Assembly: GCA_965263375.1 (NCBI GenBank)
Contig: OZ253669.1
Coordinates: forward strand, 124,001 to 188,000
Direction: 5' to 3'
From: JAJFFW01 sp965263375
GTDB taxonomy: Bacteria > Pseudomonadota > Alphaproteobacteria > Caulobacterales > Parvularculaceae
Length of the DNA: 64,000 nucleotides
Part shown: positions 50,864-60,155 of the stretch, piece after piece
How the letters are laid out: every line of letters begins with the position of its first letter
Numbering within the stretch: position 1 is the stretch's first letter
The notes under the pieces: model-generated
What the model was told of the DNA's origin: nothing
The model's input: only the letters and a program-made list of their open reading frames with translations
The model's database searches: none
Position numbers and translations under genes: made by a program

Positions 50864-52228
50864 CTACTTCCCAATACAAAAGCTGGAAAAGATCTCGCCA
50901 AGCACATCCTCGACATTAACATCCCCCGTTATCTGTCCTAAGGACCTTGCGGCCAGACGCGCGTCTTCAGCAGCAAGCTCCGGAGATATTGCAAGGCCTC
51001 CTCGCGCTCTTTCGAGCGCCTCTATCGCACGCTTTACCGCATCAACATGTCGGGCGCGGGTTAACGGGCCCATGGATGTTATATGGGTTCTGGCCTTAAC
51101 CGCGTCTGTCAGGGCAATAAGAAAAGCGCTGACACCCTCCCCTGTTTTTGCCGAAATAGAAAAGCTCTGCAGCGTAAGGCCTTCATTCAATCCAGAAAAC
51201 GCGTCTTGATGGGCCCGTACATTCAAATCCTGTTTATTGAACAGGATAAAGTCGCCGTCTTTTAAGACCCCAAATGTTTCACGTGAAACATTGTCAGCCG
51301 TGTGGGCATCAGAAGAATCCAGTACGAATATCCGAAGATCGGCCTCCTGTGCTTTAGCGACAGCACGGCGCATCCCTTCTTTCTCAATATCATCCGTTGT
51401 CTGATGACGCAGACCCGCCGTATCAGCAAGCATGACCGGCACGCCGCCAAGATCAAGGCGCACTTCAATGACATCGCGGGTCGTACCGGCTGTTGGCGAA
51501 ACAATCGCGGCCTCGTGCCCCGCTAATTGGTTTAAAAGCGTCGACTTACCAGCATTGGGCGCTCCCATAATAGCAAGACGCACCCCGTCGCGAATTGAAC
51601 GCGCCGCTTTTGCCTCGATCTGCGCTCCTATGAGAGATCCGATTAACTCATCAATCGCCGGGCCAGCCTTTGCCGCAATGGCGGTCGGCACATCACCCTC
51701 ATCAGGGAAATCAACATCCGCTTCCAATGGCGCCATAATCGCGAGCAGGCCTTCTCGCCACATTGCAGCTTGTTCTGAGAGCCGCCCGCCATACTGTCCT
51801 ATTGCCTGTTTATGTTGCTGGCTTGTTTCGGCATCGATAAGATCTGAGAGCCCTTCGACCTGAGCAAGATCAAGGTTACCGTTTTCTAGCGCTCGCCGCG
51901 TAAATTCTCCTGCCTCAGCCGGTCTTGCTCCAAGCGCGCTTAACGCCTCATATAGTGCGACCTCTATCGCCGCGCCGCCATGGAGGTGAAATTCAACGCA
52001 ATCTTCACCAGTAAAACTTGCAGGGCCTTGGAATAAAATAACAAGGCCCTGGTCAATTATTTCATCTGTATCATGATTTTTTATCGTAGCCAGTGTCGCC
52101 TGCCGATTGACTGGCTTACGCCCTATCATCTTTGTACTGATTTCAAAACACCCAGCACCAGAAAGGCGAAAAACGGCGACCCCCGCTTTTCCTGCGCCAG
52201 ACGCTTTTGCAAAAATGATATCGTTCAT
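50864..52228 (-). CDS. mnmE: tRNA modification GTPase MnmE
   Basis: GTPase partner of MnmG (TrmE). N-terminal tetrahydrofolate-binding domain (MNDIIFAKASGAGKAGVAVF), GTPase P-loop GAPNAGKST (222-230), DTAGLRHQTTDDIE (G3), and NKQD (G4). It ends with the catalytic CIGK motif (451-454). A perfect parS sequence is embedded at 51275-51290 and is read as NVSRETF. 454 residues. Confidence 0.97.
   Translation of the reverse strand: MNDIIFAKASGAGKAGVAVFRLSGAGCFEISTKMIGRKPVNRQATLATIKNHDTDEIIDQGLVILFQGPASFTGEDCVEFHLHGGAAIEVALYEALSALGARPAEAGEFTRRALENGNLDLAQVEGLSDLIDAETSQQHKQAIGQYGGRLSEQAAMWREGLLAIMAPLEADVDFPDEGDVPTAIAAKAGPAIDELIGSLIGAQIEAKAARSIRDGVRLAIMGAPNAGKSTLLNQLAGHEAAIVSPTAGTTRDVIEVRLDLGGVPVMLADTAGLRHQTTDDIEKEGMRRAVAKAQEADLRIFVLDSSDAHTADNVSRETFGVLKDGDFILFNKQDLNVRAHQDAFSGLNEGLTLQSFSISAKTGEGVSAFLIALTDAVKARTHITSMGPLTRARHVDAVKRAIEALERARGGLAISPELAAEDARLAARSLGQITGDVNVEDVLGEIFSSFCIGK
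51275..51290. other. parS site 5 (perfect)
   Basis: TGTTTCACGTGAAACA inside mnmE, about 7.1 kb from the predicted oriC. Confidence 0.93.
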
Positions 52229-52245
52229 ACTATTCTAAAGGCGGT

Positions 52246-52539
52246 TTATTCGTCGGCCTTACCGCCCGAAGATCCACTAGCGCCGCTTCCAGTTCCGCTT
52301 CCGCCCATCGCGCCCTTCATCATAGCGGACATAAACCCTTGGACCTGCTCCACGCCTTTGCCGCCCATCGATACCCATTGCGCCATAAGTCGTTCGGGGT
52401 CGGCAAGTTTCGGCAAATCTTCTTGCGCCTTTTTCATCATCGCTTCGATAATCATTTGATTAAGCGGCTCAACATCAGGCAATCCGAAAAATGTTCGAGC
52501 TTCCTGCGGCGTTACATCCAAATTAATTGTCACTTTCAT
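52246..52539 (-). CDS. DUF6489 family protein
   Basis: A 97-residue protein whose N-terminus (MKVTINLDVTPQEARTFFGLPDVEPLN) matches a small alphaproteobacterial family (DUF6489) of unknown function. The middle is helical and Met-rich, and the last 20 residues are Gly/Ser-rich and probably disordered. It precedes mnmE on the same strand by 17 bases, so it may share its transcript. Confidence 0.8.
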   Translation of the reverse strand: MKVTINLDVTPQEARTFFGLPDVEPLNQMIIEAMMKKAQEDLPKLADPERLMAQWVSMGGKGVEQVQGFMSAMMKGAMGGSGTGSGASGSSGGKADE

Positions 52540-52614
52540 GGGCTAGGCTCCCTTTTTAACAGAATATACCCCGCTTTTATCTGCCGCAACGGAGCATAAA
52601 GGACTTAAAGTTTT

Positions 52615-53577
52615 ATGCGTTTTTTTATTCTCACCGCGATAGCGTTTCTGGGCGCATGTAGTGACCAGTCCCGTGAAGTGAATCACGTCGATATTACTGA
52701 CAGATCAGATAAAAGCGGTTGGACCATCCAACCGGAAACCACCCTTAACAGTTTTTTCAATTGCCTCGATAAAAATGATCTTTCCATTGTTTCCGCCCAT
52801 CGCGGCGGCCCTGCCCGCGGCTTGCCAGAAAACGCCCTTCAGACCATGTTAGCCAGTTTGGAAAAAGCCCCGGTTTTAGTAGAAATGGATGTTGCGACAT
52901 CGCGCGACGGGGTCCTTTACTTAATGCATGATGACACGCTTGAACGCACGACCAACGGATCAGGCCTCAGCAACGCCTTAAATTGGAGCGAAATTAAAAA
53001 TCTTCGCCTTACAGATAATTTTGGCGACCTAACACAATTTCATCCAACCTTGTTTAGTGAAGCGCTGGCCGCTTTAAAAAATCGCACGATTATTCAAATC
53101 GATTTTAAACAAAGCACCCGCTATGAAGACGTTATTGCAGAGGTGAAAAAACAACGCGCTGAAAAAAGCGTTATTTACATTGCTTACTCTTTAGGGTCCG
53201 CATCAAAATTACATCGCCTACACCCCAATGCAATGATATCCCTTAATATTAACGACCAAGATGACCTTAACGCGGCAACGTCTCGCGGAATAGAGGCCGA
53301 TCGGTTGCTTGCGTTTACAGGAACTAGAACAACCAACGCCAATCTATATCGTCAGTTAGAAGATAAAAATATTGAAATCATCTTTGGCACGTTAGGGGGT
53401 CGATCGTCGATCGATCAGCAAATTGCTCGCAGCGGAAAAACAGAACGTTATGCCAGTCTTTCCAAAGCGGGTGTTGATATTATCGCCAGTGACCGCCCAG
53501 ACGTTGCAACTAAGGCGTTAAAAGAAAAAGGTCGATCTTTAACTTCTGGTATTTGCGGCGTTCGTTTTAATAAATAA
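52615..53577 (+). CDS. Glycerophosphodiester phosphodiesterase-like lipoprotein
   Basis: A 320-residue protein with lipoprotein signal LGAC (Cys15). The GDPD catalytic motif is SAHRGGPARGLPENALQTM, followed by EMDVATSRDGVLYLMHDDTLERTT carrying the metal-binding Glu/Asp and second catalytic His. It should cleave glycerophosphodiesters in the periplasm or outer membrane, releasing glycerol-3-phosphate. Single gene, convergent with the MATE transporter, whose stop lies 8 bases away. Confidence 0.88.
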   Translation: MRFFILTAIAFLGACSDQSREVNHVDITDRSDKSGWTIQPETTLNSFFNCLDKNDLSIVSAHRGGPARGLPENALQTMLASLEKAPVLVEMDVATSRDGVLYLMHDDTLERTTNGSGLSNALNWSEIKNLRLTDNFGDLTQFHPTLFSEALAALKNRTIIQIDFKQSTRYEDVIAEVKKQRAEKSVIYIAYSLGSASKLHRLHPNAMISLNINDQDDLNAATSRGIEADRLLAFTGTRTTNANLYRQLEDKNIEIIFGTLGGRSSIDQQIARSGKTERYASLSKAGVDIIASDRPDVATKALKEKGRSLTSGICGVRFNK

Positions 53578-53585
53578 AATTTCAG

Positions 53586-54971
53586 TTACGAACGACTAAA
53601 ACTTAGAAATTTTGGCCGCCAAGGAAGCGCCGGGTCTTCTTTCCCGTTTTCAAAAAGGCCGACAACGTGAAATCCTAACCACAAAGCCCATACCGAGAAA
53701 ACAATCCCGCCAATCGCTGGGCCGATTATAACACCAGGCGCCCCCGCTATATGACCACCAAGTATCACAAAAGGCAGGGTGCCAATCGTATTTCTGGCCC
53801 AGTTAAACAATGTCGACCAAATTGGACGATTTAAATTATTAAACGAAGCGTTTGCGATAAATGTTACGCCGTTAAAGAAAAACAACGGCGTTGCAATCAG
53901 CGCGAACACCCATAAAAGCTCGCGCCCATCTGGACCCAAATTAAAATTGCTGGAAATAAACCCAGCGCTTAAAGGAAGGATGAGCCATACGCCAGCAATA
54001 TAATATGTCATAAATATCACCGCTTTGCGGATCGTTCCTCGAACGCGGTCATATTGGCCAGCCCCAAAATTTTGGCCGATTATGGGGCCAACAGCCCCTG
54101 AAATGGCGAAAACCACACAAAAAGCTAGCGGTGTAATCCGGTTTATCACGGCTAAACCCGCGGCTGCATCATCCCCATACTCGGCGATATATCTTGTGAT
54201 TATCAGCATCCCAATTGGCGTCGCAATATTGGCGAGAACTGCCGGCACAGCGATACTTGTGATTAAGCTAAAGTCTTTTATGAATTTAGGGACTTCAAAT
54301 CTCGCAAAACCGCCATGTTTTACAAGCAACGGATAGAAAGTCATTGCGGTCGTAACAATACGCGCTGCAACAGAAGCAATGGCCGCGCCCTTCAAATCTA
54401 GCCCTAATCCAAATATTAAAATCGGATCTAAAACTGCATTTATAACCGCGCCCGCCACATTTGCGCGCATCACCCGCGGGGCATCACCCCGTGAATTAAG
54501 CATGCCGTTAAACGCCATCCCAGTTATCATTATCGGTACAGAAAAAGATATTATCCGAAGATATTCCGCCCCCGCTTTTTGCGCTTCACCGCTAGCGCCA
54601 ATAAGGCCTAATAATGAAGGCGCGGCAATAAACATTATCAGGCCAATTATGCAGCCTATGATAAGGGCAAGGGCAACAATATTAATGCCTATTTGGCGCG
54701 CGCCTTCTTCATCCTCAGCGCCAATCCTTCGCGAGCTTAAGGCTGACATTGCGATCATCAATCCGATGCCAATGGAAAGATTAAAAAAGATCAGCGTTCC
54801 CGCATAACCAACCGCGGCTGTTAGGCTTGTGTCGCCAAGTAAGGCAATGAAATAAAGGTCGACAAAATCAACAATAAAAACTGTCAGCAATCCAATGCTG
54901 CTATTCGACACCATCATCAAAATATGGCGCATCAAATCGCCATTTAAAAATTTTGCATTTCCGGCTGACAT
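53586..54971 (-). CDS. MATE-family efflux transporter
   Basis: A 461-residue, 12-helix membrane protein of the MATE/NorM family. The two halves have similar starts (SNSSIGLLTVFIVDFVDLYF; AVPAVLANIATPIGMLIITR) and the family motif AVGPIIGQNFGAGQYDRVR. It exports cationic or organic compounds in exchange for Na+ or H+. ATG at 54971 with GAGAGAGA upstream. Confidence 0.9.
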   Translation of the reverse strand: MSAGNAKFLNGDLMRHILMMVSNSSIGLLTVFIVDFVDLYFIALLGDTSLTAAVGYAGTLIFFNLSIGIGLMIAMSALSSRRIGAEDEEGARQIGINIVALALIIGCIIGLIMFIAAPSLLGLIGASGEAQKAGAEYLRIISFSVPIMITGMAFNGMLNSRGDAPRVMRANVAGAVINAVLDPILIFGLGLDLKGAAIASVAARIVTTAMTFYPLLVKHGGFARFEVPKFIKDFSLITSIAVPAVLANIATPIGMLIITRYIAEYGDDAAAGLAVINRITPLAFCVVFAISGAVGPIIGQNFGAGQYDRVRGTIRKAVIFMTYYIAGVWLILPLSAGFISSNFNLGPDGRELLWVFALIATPLFFFNGVTFIANASFNNLNRPIWSTLFNWARNTIGTLPFVILGGHIAGAPGVIIGPAIGGIVFSVWALWLGFHVVGLFENGKEDPALPWRPKFLSFSRS

Positions 54972-55183
54972 AATCTCTCTCTTGTTCAAGCAACAACTCG
55001 CGCTGTCACCCTACTTAGACATTTCATTGTAGCGAGAATTTAAGGCGCGGTTAGTTATTGTCGCAGATGTCTAGTAGCACTCAATTTCCATTAGAATAGA
55101 TCAGGCGCACCAACCCATACCTAAAAAGTATGCTGGCTAGATAGTCACATTGGCGTTACTTATCGTGAATAATCGAATGGCGA

Positions 55184-56464
55184 CTATGTATTCATCGATT
55201 CAAAGAAAGCTTCATTTGACGGCGTTTGGCGAAGCTTATCAATAAGGAACTCGACAGCGTCTGTTGTTCCCATTGGCGATAAAATCCGTCGCAGTACATA
55301 GACTTTTTGCAAGTCGGTCTTTCCAACCAACAAGTCTTCCTTGCGAGTGCCGGACTTGGCAATATCAATAGCCGGATACGTACGCTTATCAGCGACTTTA
55401 CGGTCTAGAACGATCTCTGAGTTGCCGGTGCCTTTGAATTCTTCGAAGATAACTTCGTCCATTTTTGATCCGGTCTCGATCAACGCCGTCGCAATAATGG
55501 TAAGGGAGCCGCCTTCTTCGATATTACGCGCAGCACCAAAGAAACGTTTGGGACGTTGCAGCGCATTCGCATCAACACCGCCAGTTAAAACTTTGCCGGA
55601 TGAGGGAACCACCGTGTTATAAGCGCGGCCAAGTCGCGTAATAGAATCAAGAAGAATAATGACATCACGCCCGTGCTCGGTTAAGCGTTTTGCCTTTTCT
55701 ATCACCATTTCAGCAACAGCAACGTGCCGGGTCGCTGGTTCATCAAAAGTCGAGGACACAACCTCGCCCTTAACAGAACGCTGCATATCCGTGACTTCTT
55801 CTGGTCGCTCATCAATAAGCAGAACAATCAAATAACACTCAGGGTGATTTTCAGCGATAGAATGTGCAATGTTCTGTAAAATGACAGTTTTACCGGTGCG
55901 CGGCGGCGCAACAATGAGCGCCCTTTGTCCTTTTCCAAGAGGGGCGACAAGATCAATGACGCGCGCTGATAAATCTTTACCTTTTTTCCCTGAAGCAACC
56001 GGTACTTCCATTTTAAGCCGCTCATCAGGATAAAGCGGCGTTAAATTATCAAAGTGAACTTTATGACGTGCTTTATCAGGATCTTCGAAGTTTATCGAAG
56101 AAACTTTTAGCAACGCAAAATACCGTTCCCCATCTTTCGGGCTACGTATCTCGCCGATAACGGTATCACCGGTTTTTAAAACAAACCGGCGTATTTGCGA
56201 CGGAGAGACATAAATATCATCCGGACCTGGCAGATAGTTCGCTTCAGGCGCCCGTAAAAACCCAAACCCATCAGGCAAAACTTCCAACACGCCGCCGCCT
56301 GAAATTGAAACATCCCGCTCAGCAAGTTCTTTTAAAATAGCGAACATAATGTCTTGCTTGCGCATCGCTGAGGCGTTTTCCACCTCAAGCTCCTCAGCAA
56401 AACTCACCAATTCAGCAGGCGACTTTGCTTTTAACTCTTCAAGCGACATCTTGTCGGGCAACAT
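55184..56464 (-). CDS. rho: Transcription termination factor Rho
   Basis: Hexameric RNA helicase that ends transcription. N-terminal LEELKAKSPAELVSFAEELE, the RNA-binding cold-shock part (GGGVLEVLPDGFGFLRAPE), P-loop PPRTGKTVILQNIAHSI, Walker B LIVLLIDERPEEVTDM and STFDEPATRHVAVAEMV are present. 426 residues. ATG at 56464; an in-frame ATG at 56449 (MSLEELKAKS) fits family N-termini equally well. Confidence 0.97.
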   Translation of the reverse strand: MLPDKMSLEELKAKSPAELVSFAEELEVENASAMRKQDIMFAILKELAERDVSISGGGVLEVLPDGFGFLRAPEANYLPGPDDIYVSPSQIRRFVLKTGDTVIGEIRSPKDGERYFALLKVSSINFEDPDKARHKVHFDNLTPLYPDERLKMEVPVASGKKGKDLSARVIDLVAPLGKGQRALIVAPPRTGKTVILQNIAHSIAENHPECYLIVLLIDERPEEVTDMQRSVKGEVVSSTFDEPATRHVAVAEMVIEKAKRLTEHGRDVIILLDSITRLGRAYNTVVPSSGKVLTGGVDANALQRPKRFFGAARNIEEGGSLTIIATALIETGSKMDEVIFEEFKGTGNSEIVLDRKVADKRTYPAIDIAKSGTRKEDLLVGKTDLQKVYVLRRILSPMGTTDAVEFLIDKLRQTPSNEAFFESMNT

Positions 56465-56635
56465 GGGACAGAACTTTCAAAAACAGGGAACAGTCCGCGC
56501 TTAGGCGGTGGAATAAGACAGGTTGGGAACAAAAGTGCGCCAATGCGGGCGGGCGCGGAAAATCGGCGAGCTAAGACTCATATAGAACAGATATTTAACG
56601 CGTCAATCGTTAATCTGCAGTTTCGTTGAGAATAT

Positions 56636-57082
56636 CTAAAACGGTTTGGCCACCGCCATCAAGACAATAATGGTTAACAAGACAAATGGCGCCTCATTCA
56701 TAAACCGCCAAAAACGCTCTGTTCGCGGTCTTTTACCTGCTTCAAAGTCACGTTGCGCTTTGACGTAAAAGCCGTGAATCCCGCTTAAAACAAGCGCGCA
56801 AAAGAACTTTAAATGAAACCAGCCAGCGGAAAAAAGACCCGGATTAGCTACGATCATCAATACCGCAAACAGCCAAGCAGCATTCATGGCCGGGGTCATA
56901 ATGCCCTTTAACAACCGGCGCTCCATTGCCGTAAAATAGCTTTCAGCCTCGCCTCCGGCTTGCGATTGATGATGATAGATAAACAACCGCGGCAGATACA
57001 TCATCGCCGCCATCCAGGCGATGACAGAAATAATATGGAGCGCTTTTATCCAGACATAAGAGGAAATCAAAAAATCGCGCAT
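56636..57082 (-). CDS. hemJ: Protoporphyrinogen IX oxidase HemJ
   Basis: A 148-residue, four-helix membrane protein (UPF0093/HemJ). VWIKALHIISVIAWMAAMMYLPRLF includes the conserved His and YLPRLF; HLKFFCALVLSGIHGFY contains the second conserved His. It oxidises protoporphyrinogen IX in haem synthesis. It starts right after the hemE stop (57083), forming a hemE-hemJ pair. Confidence 0.93.
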   Translation of the reverse strand: MRDFLISSYVWIKALHIISVIAWMAAMMYLPRLFIYHHQSQAGGEAESYFTAMERRLLKGIMTPAMNAAWLFAVLMIVANPGLFSAGWFHLKFFCALVLSGIHGFYVKAQRDFEAGKRPRTERFWRFMNEAPFVLLTIIVLMAVAKPF

Positions 57083-58144
57083 TTAAATCCCTCCGCCTTG
57101 GCGCACGAATTTTATGAGCGATGCAACATTTTCCGGTGGCGTTTGGGGTGTAAATCCATGCCCCAGATTGAAAATATAGGGAACGTCATGGAAAAGTTTC
57201 AAAAGAACGTCCGCCGCTTTTAACATCGCTGGCCCGCCTTCCACGACGAGCAGCGGATCAAGGCCCCCTTGAACGACAACATGCGGTGATAAATTTGCGC
57301 GCGCCCAAGCAGGATCCATCCCAAAATCAATTCCAATGCCATCACAGCCTTTAAGAAAGGCATATTCACTCGCCTTTTCCCCAACGCCTTTAGGAAAAAG
57401 AATAACTGGAATATCAGCGCGGTGTTTTTTTACAGCGCAAGCTATTTTTTCAAGCGGTTTGACACTTACCGCCTCCAATACTGACGGCGGAAGTCCCCCC
57501 GCCCAAGTATCAAATAGTTGCACCGCATCGGCGCCTGCATCGATCTGCGCAATCAAATACGCGATGGTTTTTTCTGTTAAGACTTCGATCAGACCTTCGA
57601 TGAAGCTTGGATCAGCATAATAATGGGCCCTTAAGGCCGCTGGGTCCTTGGTTGACCCTCCTGCGAGCATGTAAGTCGCCACCGTCCAAGGCGCCCCCGC
57701 AAAGCCAATCAGCGCCTTTTCAGGGGCAAGACCGCTTCGAACTTTTTTTACGGTTTCAAAGACCGGCGCAAGGGTTGGTAAAACATCTTTTTCAGCAAAA
57801 CGATCGATGTCTGAAGCACGCGCAACCGGCGACAATTTCGGTCCTTCACCCTCTTCAAAACGAAGATCTTGTCCAAGGGCCATCGGTATTAACAATATAT
57901 CCGCAAATAGGATGGCGGCGTCTAAGTCATACCGGCGAATAGGCTGTAATGTAACTTCAGCTGCAAGTTCAGAATTAAAACATAAATCAACGAATGATCC
58001 TGCCTGGCGTCTGGTTTCGCGATATTCAGGAAGATATCGGCCAGCCTGACGCATAAACCATATTGGCGGTATTGCTTGTTGTTCGCCATTTAAAGTTTTC
58101 AGAAAGCTCGAAGGCCTACCTTGAATATTAGGGTTGGTGGTCAT
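57083..58144 (-). CDS. hemE: Uroporphyrinogen decarboxylase
   Basis: A 353-residue cytoplasmic enzyme converting uroporphyrinogen III to coproporphyrinogen III. PPIWFMRQAGRYLPEYRETR and FADILLIPMALGQDL are active-site motifs; AGAPWTVATYMLAGGSTKD and FNLGHGFTPQTPPENV are conserved. Its start faces the predicted oriC, as in Caulobacter. Confidence 0.97.
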   Translation of the reverse strand: MTTNPNIQGRPSSFLKTLNGEQQAIPPIWFMRQAGRYLPEYRETRRQAGSFVDLCFNSELAAEVTLQPIRRYDLDAAILFADILLIPMALGQDLRFEEGEGPKLSPVARASDIDRFAEKDVLPTLAPVFETVKKVRSGLAPEKALIGFAGAPWTVATYMLAGGSTKDPAALRAHYYADPSFIEGLIEVLTEKTIAYLIAQIDAGADAVQLFDTWAGGLPPSVLEAVSVKPLEKIACAVKKHRADIPVILFPKGVGEKASEYAFLKGCDGIGIDFGMDPAWARANLSPHVVVQGGLDPLLVVEGGPAMLKAADVLLKLFHDVPYIFNLGHGFTPQTPPENVASLIKFVRQGGGI

Positions 58145-58392
58145 GATTGAGTTAAACCGTAGATTGATTGGCTGAATGCCGAAAGAAAGCTTTTAGCACA
58201 TTTTTGGTGTTAACCATTTGGAAAGGCTTTTGGAGTAACTCTTTCTTAATATCTTATATAATAAGTATTAAGGTTATTATTCGGTGAAAAGCCGAGGAAA
58301 ACTGGTATGGCCGGAATCTCTCCCTAGCTGATTCCCATAATATCCCCAAATAAACCCCTGTGATGAACAGGAAAACAAAGATGGGGAATTCG

Positions 58393-58407
58393 TTAAAATT
58401 TCCTTAA
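58393..58407. promoter_or_regulatory. CtrA-type binding site in oriC
   Basis: TTAA at 58393-58396 and 58404-58407 with exactly 7 bases between, the CtrA consensus. The adjacent TTAATGG repeats (58404 and 58417) and TTAACCAT on the minus strand at 58420-58427 add half-site-like matches. Confidence 0.55.
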
Positions 58408-58475
58408 TGGCCATACTTAATGGTTAAGGAAAACTTCCTGGAAAAAATTTTATAGAATGATTTATCTTCCGAACC

Positions 58476-58484
58476 GGTGGATAA
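58476..58484 (-). other. Candidate DnaA box
   Basis: TTATCCACC on the minus strand, one base from TTATCCACA. It is the best DnaA-box match I found in the region; a weaker TCTTCCACA (two mismatches) lies at 58515-58523. Confidence 0.5.
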
Positions 58485-58660
58485 GTTCTCCCTTTTTCCT
58501 TTTTCAAATGTTTGTGTGGAAGAAATGTGACGATTTTTTTAAAAGTATGACTTGGCTGTGACAGGCCATACCGATGGGCAAGACTTTCACATATTCTTCA
58601 CATAGGGGTAGGGAAAACGAGGCCCTAAATCTTTAAGGCCTAATTCATTAAGGAAATTTG

Positions 58661-59551
58661 ATGGCCTCTCCTTCAACTCATAATAAAGAGCATATGGAAA
58701 CGACATCAGCACGACAGCCGCCTTTAGCGAGTTTTTTTCATGTCCATTTGGTTTCTGATTCCACAGGGGAAACTTTAAGCGCCATGTTAAAGGCAACCAC
58801 GGCCCAATTCGCTGTAGCTAAGCCGCTTGAACATATTCATTCTTTAATACGCTCAAAAAGTCAGCTCGACAGAACCCTTGCTTCGATAGAAGCGTCGCCA
58901 GGGCTTGTGCTCTATACACTCATAAATCCAGCGCTGCGCCGCCGTCTTGAAGTGCGTTGTTCAGAGTTACAAATACCCACACTTTCGATTCTTGACCCGA
59001 TGATTTCGGCTTTTGCAAATTATTTGGGTCTTGAAAAGACGATGAAAACCGGCGGCCAACATGAGATGGACGAAGGTTACTTCAAACGGATTGCGGCGGT
59101 TGAATATACGTTGAGCCATGATGACGGCCAAATGGCCTGGGATCTTGAATCGGCCGATGTCATTTTAGTCGGCGTTAGCCGAACATCAAAAACGCCGACA
59201 TGTATGTATCTTGCAAATCGCGGCATCAAAGCGGCGAATATTCCCTTGGTGCCAACATCCCCGCCGCCTGAAAATCTTTTTAAGCTCAAAAATCCTTTGA
59301 TCATTGGGCTTATTGCAAATGTTAGCCGGCTAAGGCAAATCAGAAAAAGTCGCTTAGGCGATTTACAAGCCCAGGATCATGCGGGGCAATATTCAGATGA
59401 AGATCTTATAAAACAGGAATTAGTTCAGGCTAAACGCTTATTTGCAAAACATGGTTGGCCAGTTATCGATGTCACCCGTAAATCTGTTGAAGAAACCGCT
59501 GCAGCAATACTGACAAAATTGTCAGCCCGTCAAAACCGATTAGAAAAATAA
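58661..59551 (+). CDS. Pyruvate, phosphate dikinase regulatory protein (PPDK kinase/pyrophosphorylase)
   Basis: A 296-residue member of the DUF299/PSRP family, which phosphorylates and dephosphorylates PPDK or PEP synthase using ADP and Pi. FHVHLVSDSTGETLSAML is the N-terminal signature and LVGVSRTSKTPTCMYLANRG is the central P-loop-like motif. ATG at 58661 follows AGGAAATTTG. It flanks oriC on the right, as CC_0001 does in Caulobacter. Confidence 0.92.
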   Translation: MASPSTHNKEHMETTSARQPPLASFFHVHLVSDSTGETLSAMLKATTAQFAVAKPLEHIHSLIRSKSQLDRTLASIEASPGLVLYTLINPALRRRLEVRCSELQIPTLSILDPMISAFANYLGLEKTMKTGGQHEMDEGYFKRIAAVEYTLSHDDGQMAWDLESADVILVGVSRTSKTPTCMYLANRGIKAANIPLVPTSPPPENLFKLKNPLIIGLIANVSRLRQIRKSRLGDLQAQDHAGQYSDEDLIKQELVQAKRLFAKHGWPVIDVTRKSVEETAAAILTKLSARQNRLEK

Positions 59552-59557
59552 CTGACT

Positions 59558-60154
59558 ATGACAGAAACTTTAGTTCTAGCTTCCGGCAGTGCTATTCGCG
59601 CAAAAATATTATCCGATATCGGATTAGACTTTGACATTATTAAACCTGATGTCGATGAAGCATCCCTAAAGAAGACCTATCTTAATGATGGCGAGTCTCT
59701 GGAAAAATTAGTCGCCGCCTTAGCAGACGCAAAAGCATTAGCAGTCACCGCCCCGATTAGTTCATACGTAATCGGATCAGACCAAATTATGGTCCATTCC
59801 AGCGTGCTTTACGATAAGCCGGTGGATATGGATGAGGCCTTTAACAGGTTGAAACTTTTGCAAGGCGATACCCATAAACTTATAAATGCTGTGACGATTG
59901 TAAAAGAAGGCCGGGTTCTTCATCGCATATTACAAGAAGTCTGTCTTACGATGCATAAAATGACGGATGAAGAAATAAAGGCATACTTGGCTGAAGCGGG
60001 ACCGGCTATTCTATCGAGTGTGGGCGCCTATCAGGTTGAGCGGCTTGGCGCACGACTTTTTGACAAAATCGAAGGGGACTATTTTACGGTCCTAGGGCTT
60101 TCAGTTTTCCCGCTTCTTAAATTTTTACGCAGCGTCGATTATCTGGATTACTAA
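59558..60154 (+). CDS. maf: Maf-family nucleotide pyrophosphatase
   Basis: A 198-residue house-cleaning pyrophosphatase for modified or canonical nucleoside triphosphates. LASGSAIRAKILSDIGL and YVIGSDQIMVHSSVLYDKP (active site) are present, with FNRLKLLQGDTHKLINAV following. Specificity (7-methyl-GTP or dTTP/UTP) cannot be assigned by eye. It lies 6 bases after the regulator gene. Confidence 0.92.
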   Translation: MTETLVLASGSAIRAKILSDIGLDFDIIKPDVDEASLKKTYLNDGESLEKLVAALADAKALAVTAPISSYVIGSDQIMVHSSVLYDKPVDMDEAFNRLKLLQGDTHKLINAVTIVKEGRVLHRILQEVCLTMHKMTDEEIKAYLAEAGPAILSSVGAYQVERLGARLFDKIEGDYFTVLGLSVFPLLKFLRSVDYLDY

Positions 60155-60155
60155 G

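Larger units (their letters stand above)
58145..58660. other. Predicted chromosomal replication origin (oriC)
   Basis: About 516 bases without a gene between hemE and the PPDK regulator gene, the position of oriC in Caulobacter. It is A+T-rich, with runs near 58240-58290 and 58390-58460. It contains a perfect CtrA-type box at 58393-58407 and four TTAA tetrads within 35 bases (58393, 58404, 58417, 58424). It also has TTAACCAT at about 58210, a DnaA-box-like TTATCCACC (58476-58484, minus strand), GANTC methylation sites at 58314 and 58330, and a small inverted repeat CCTGT/ACAGG near 58358. Gene strand bias flips here. Origin function is inferred. Confidence 0.8.
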
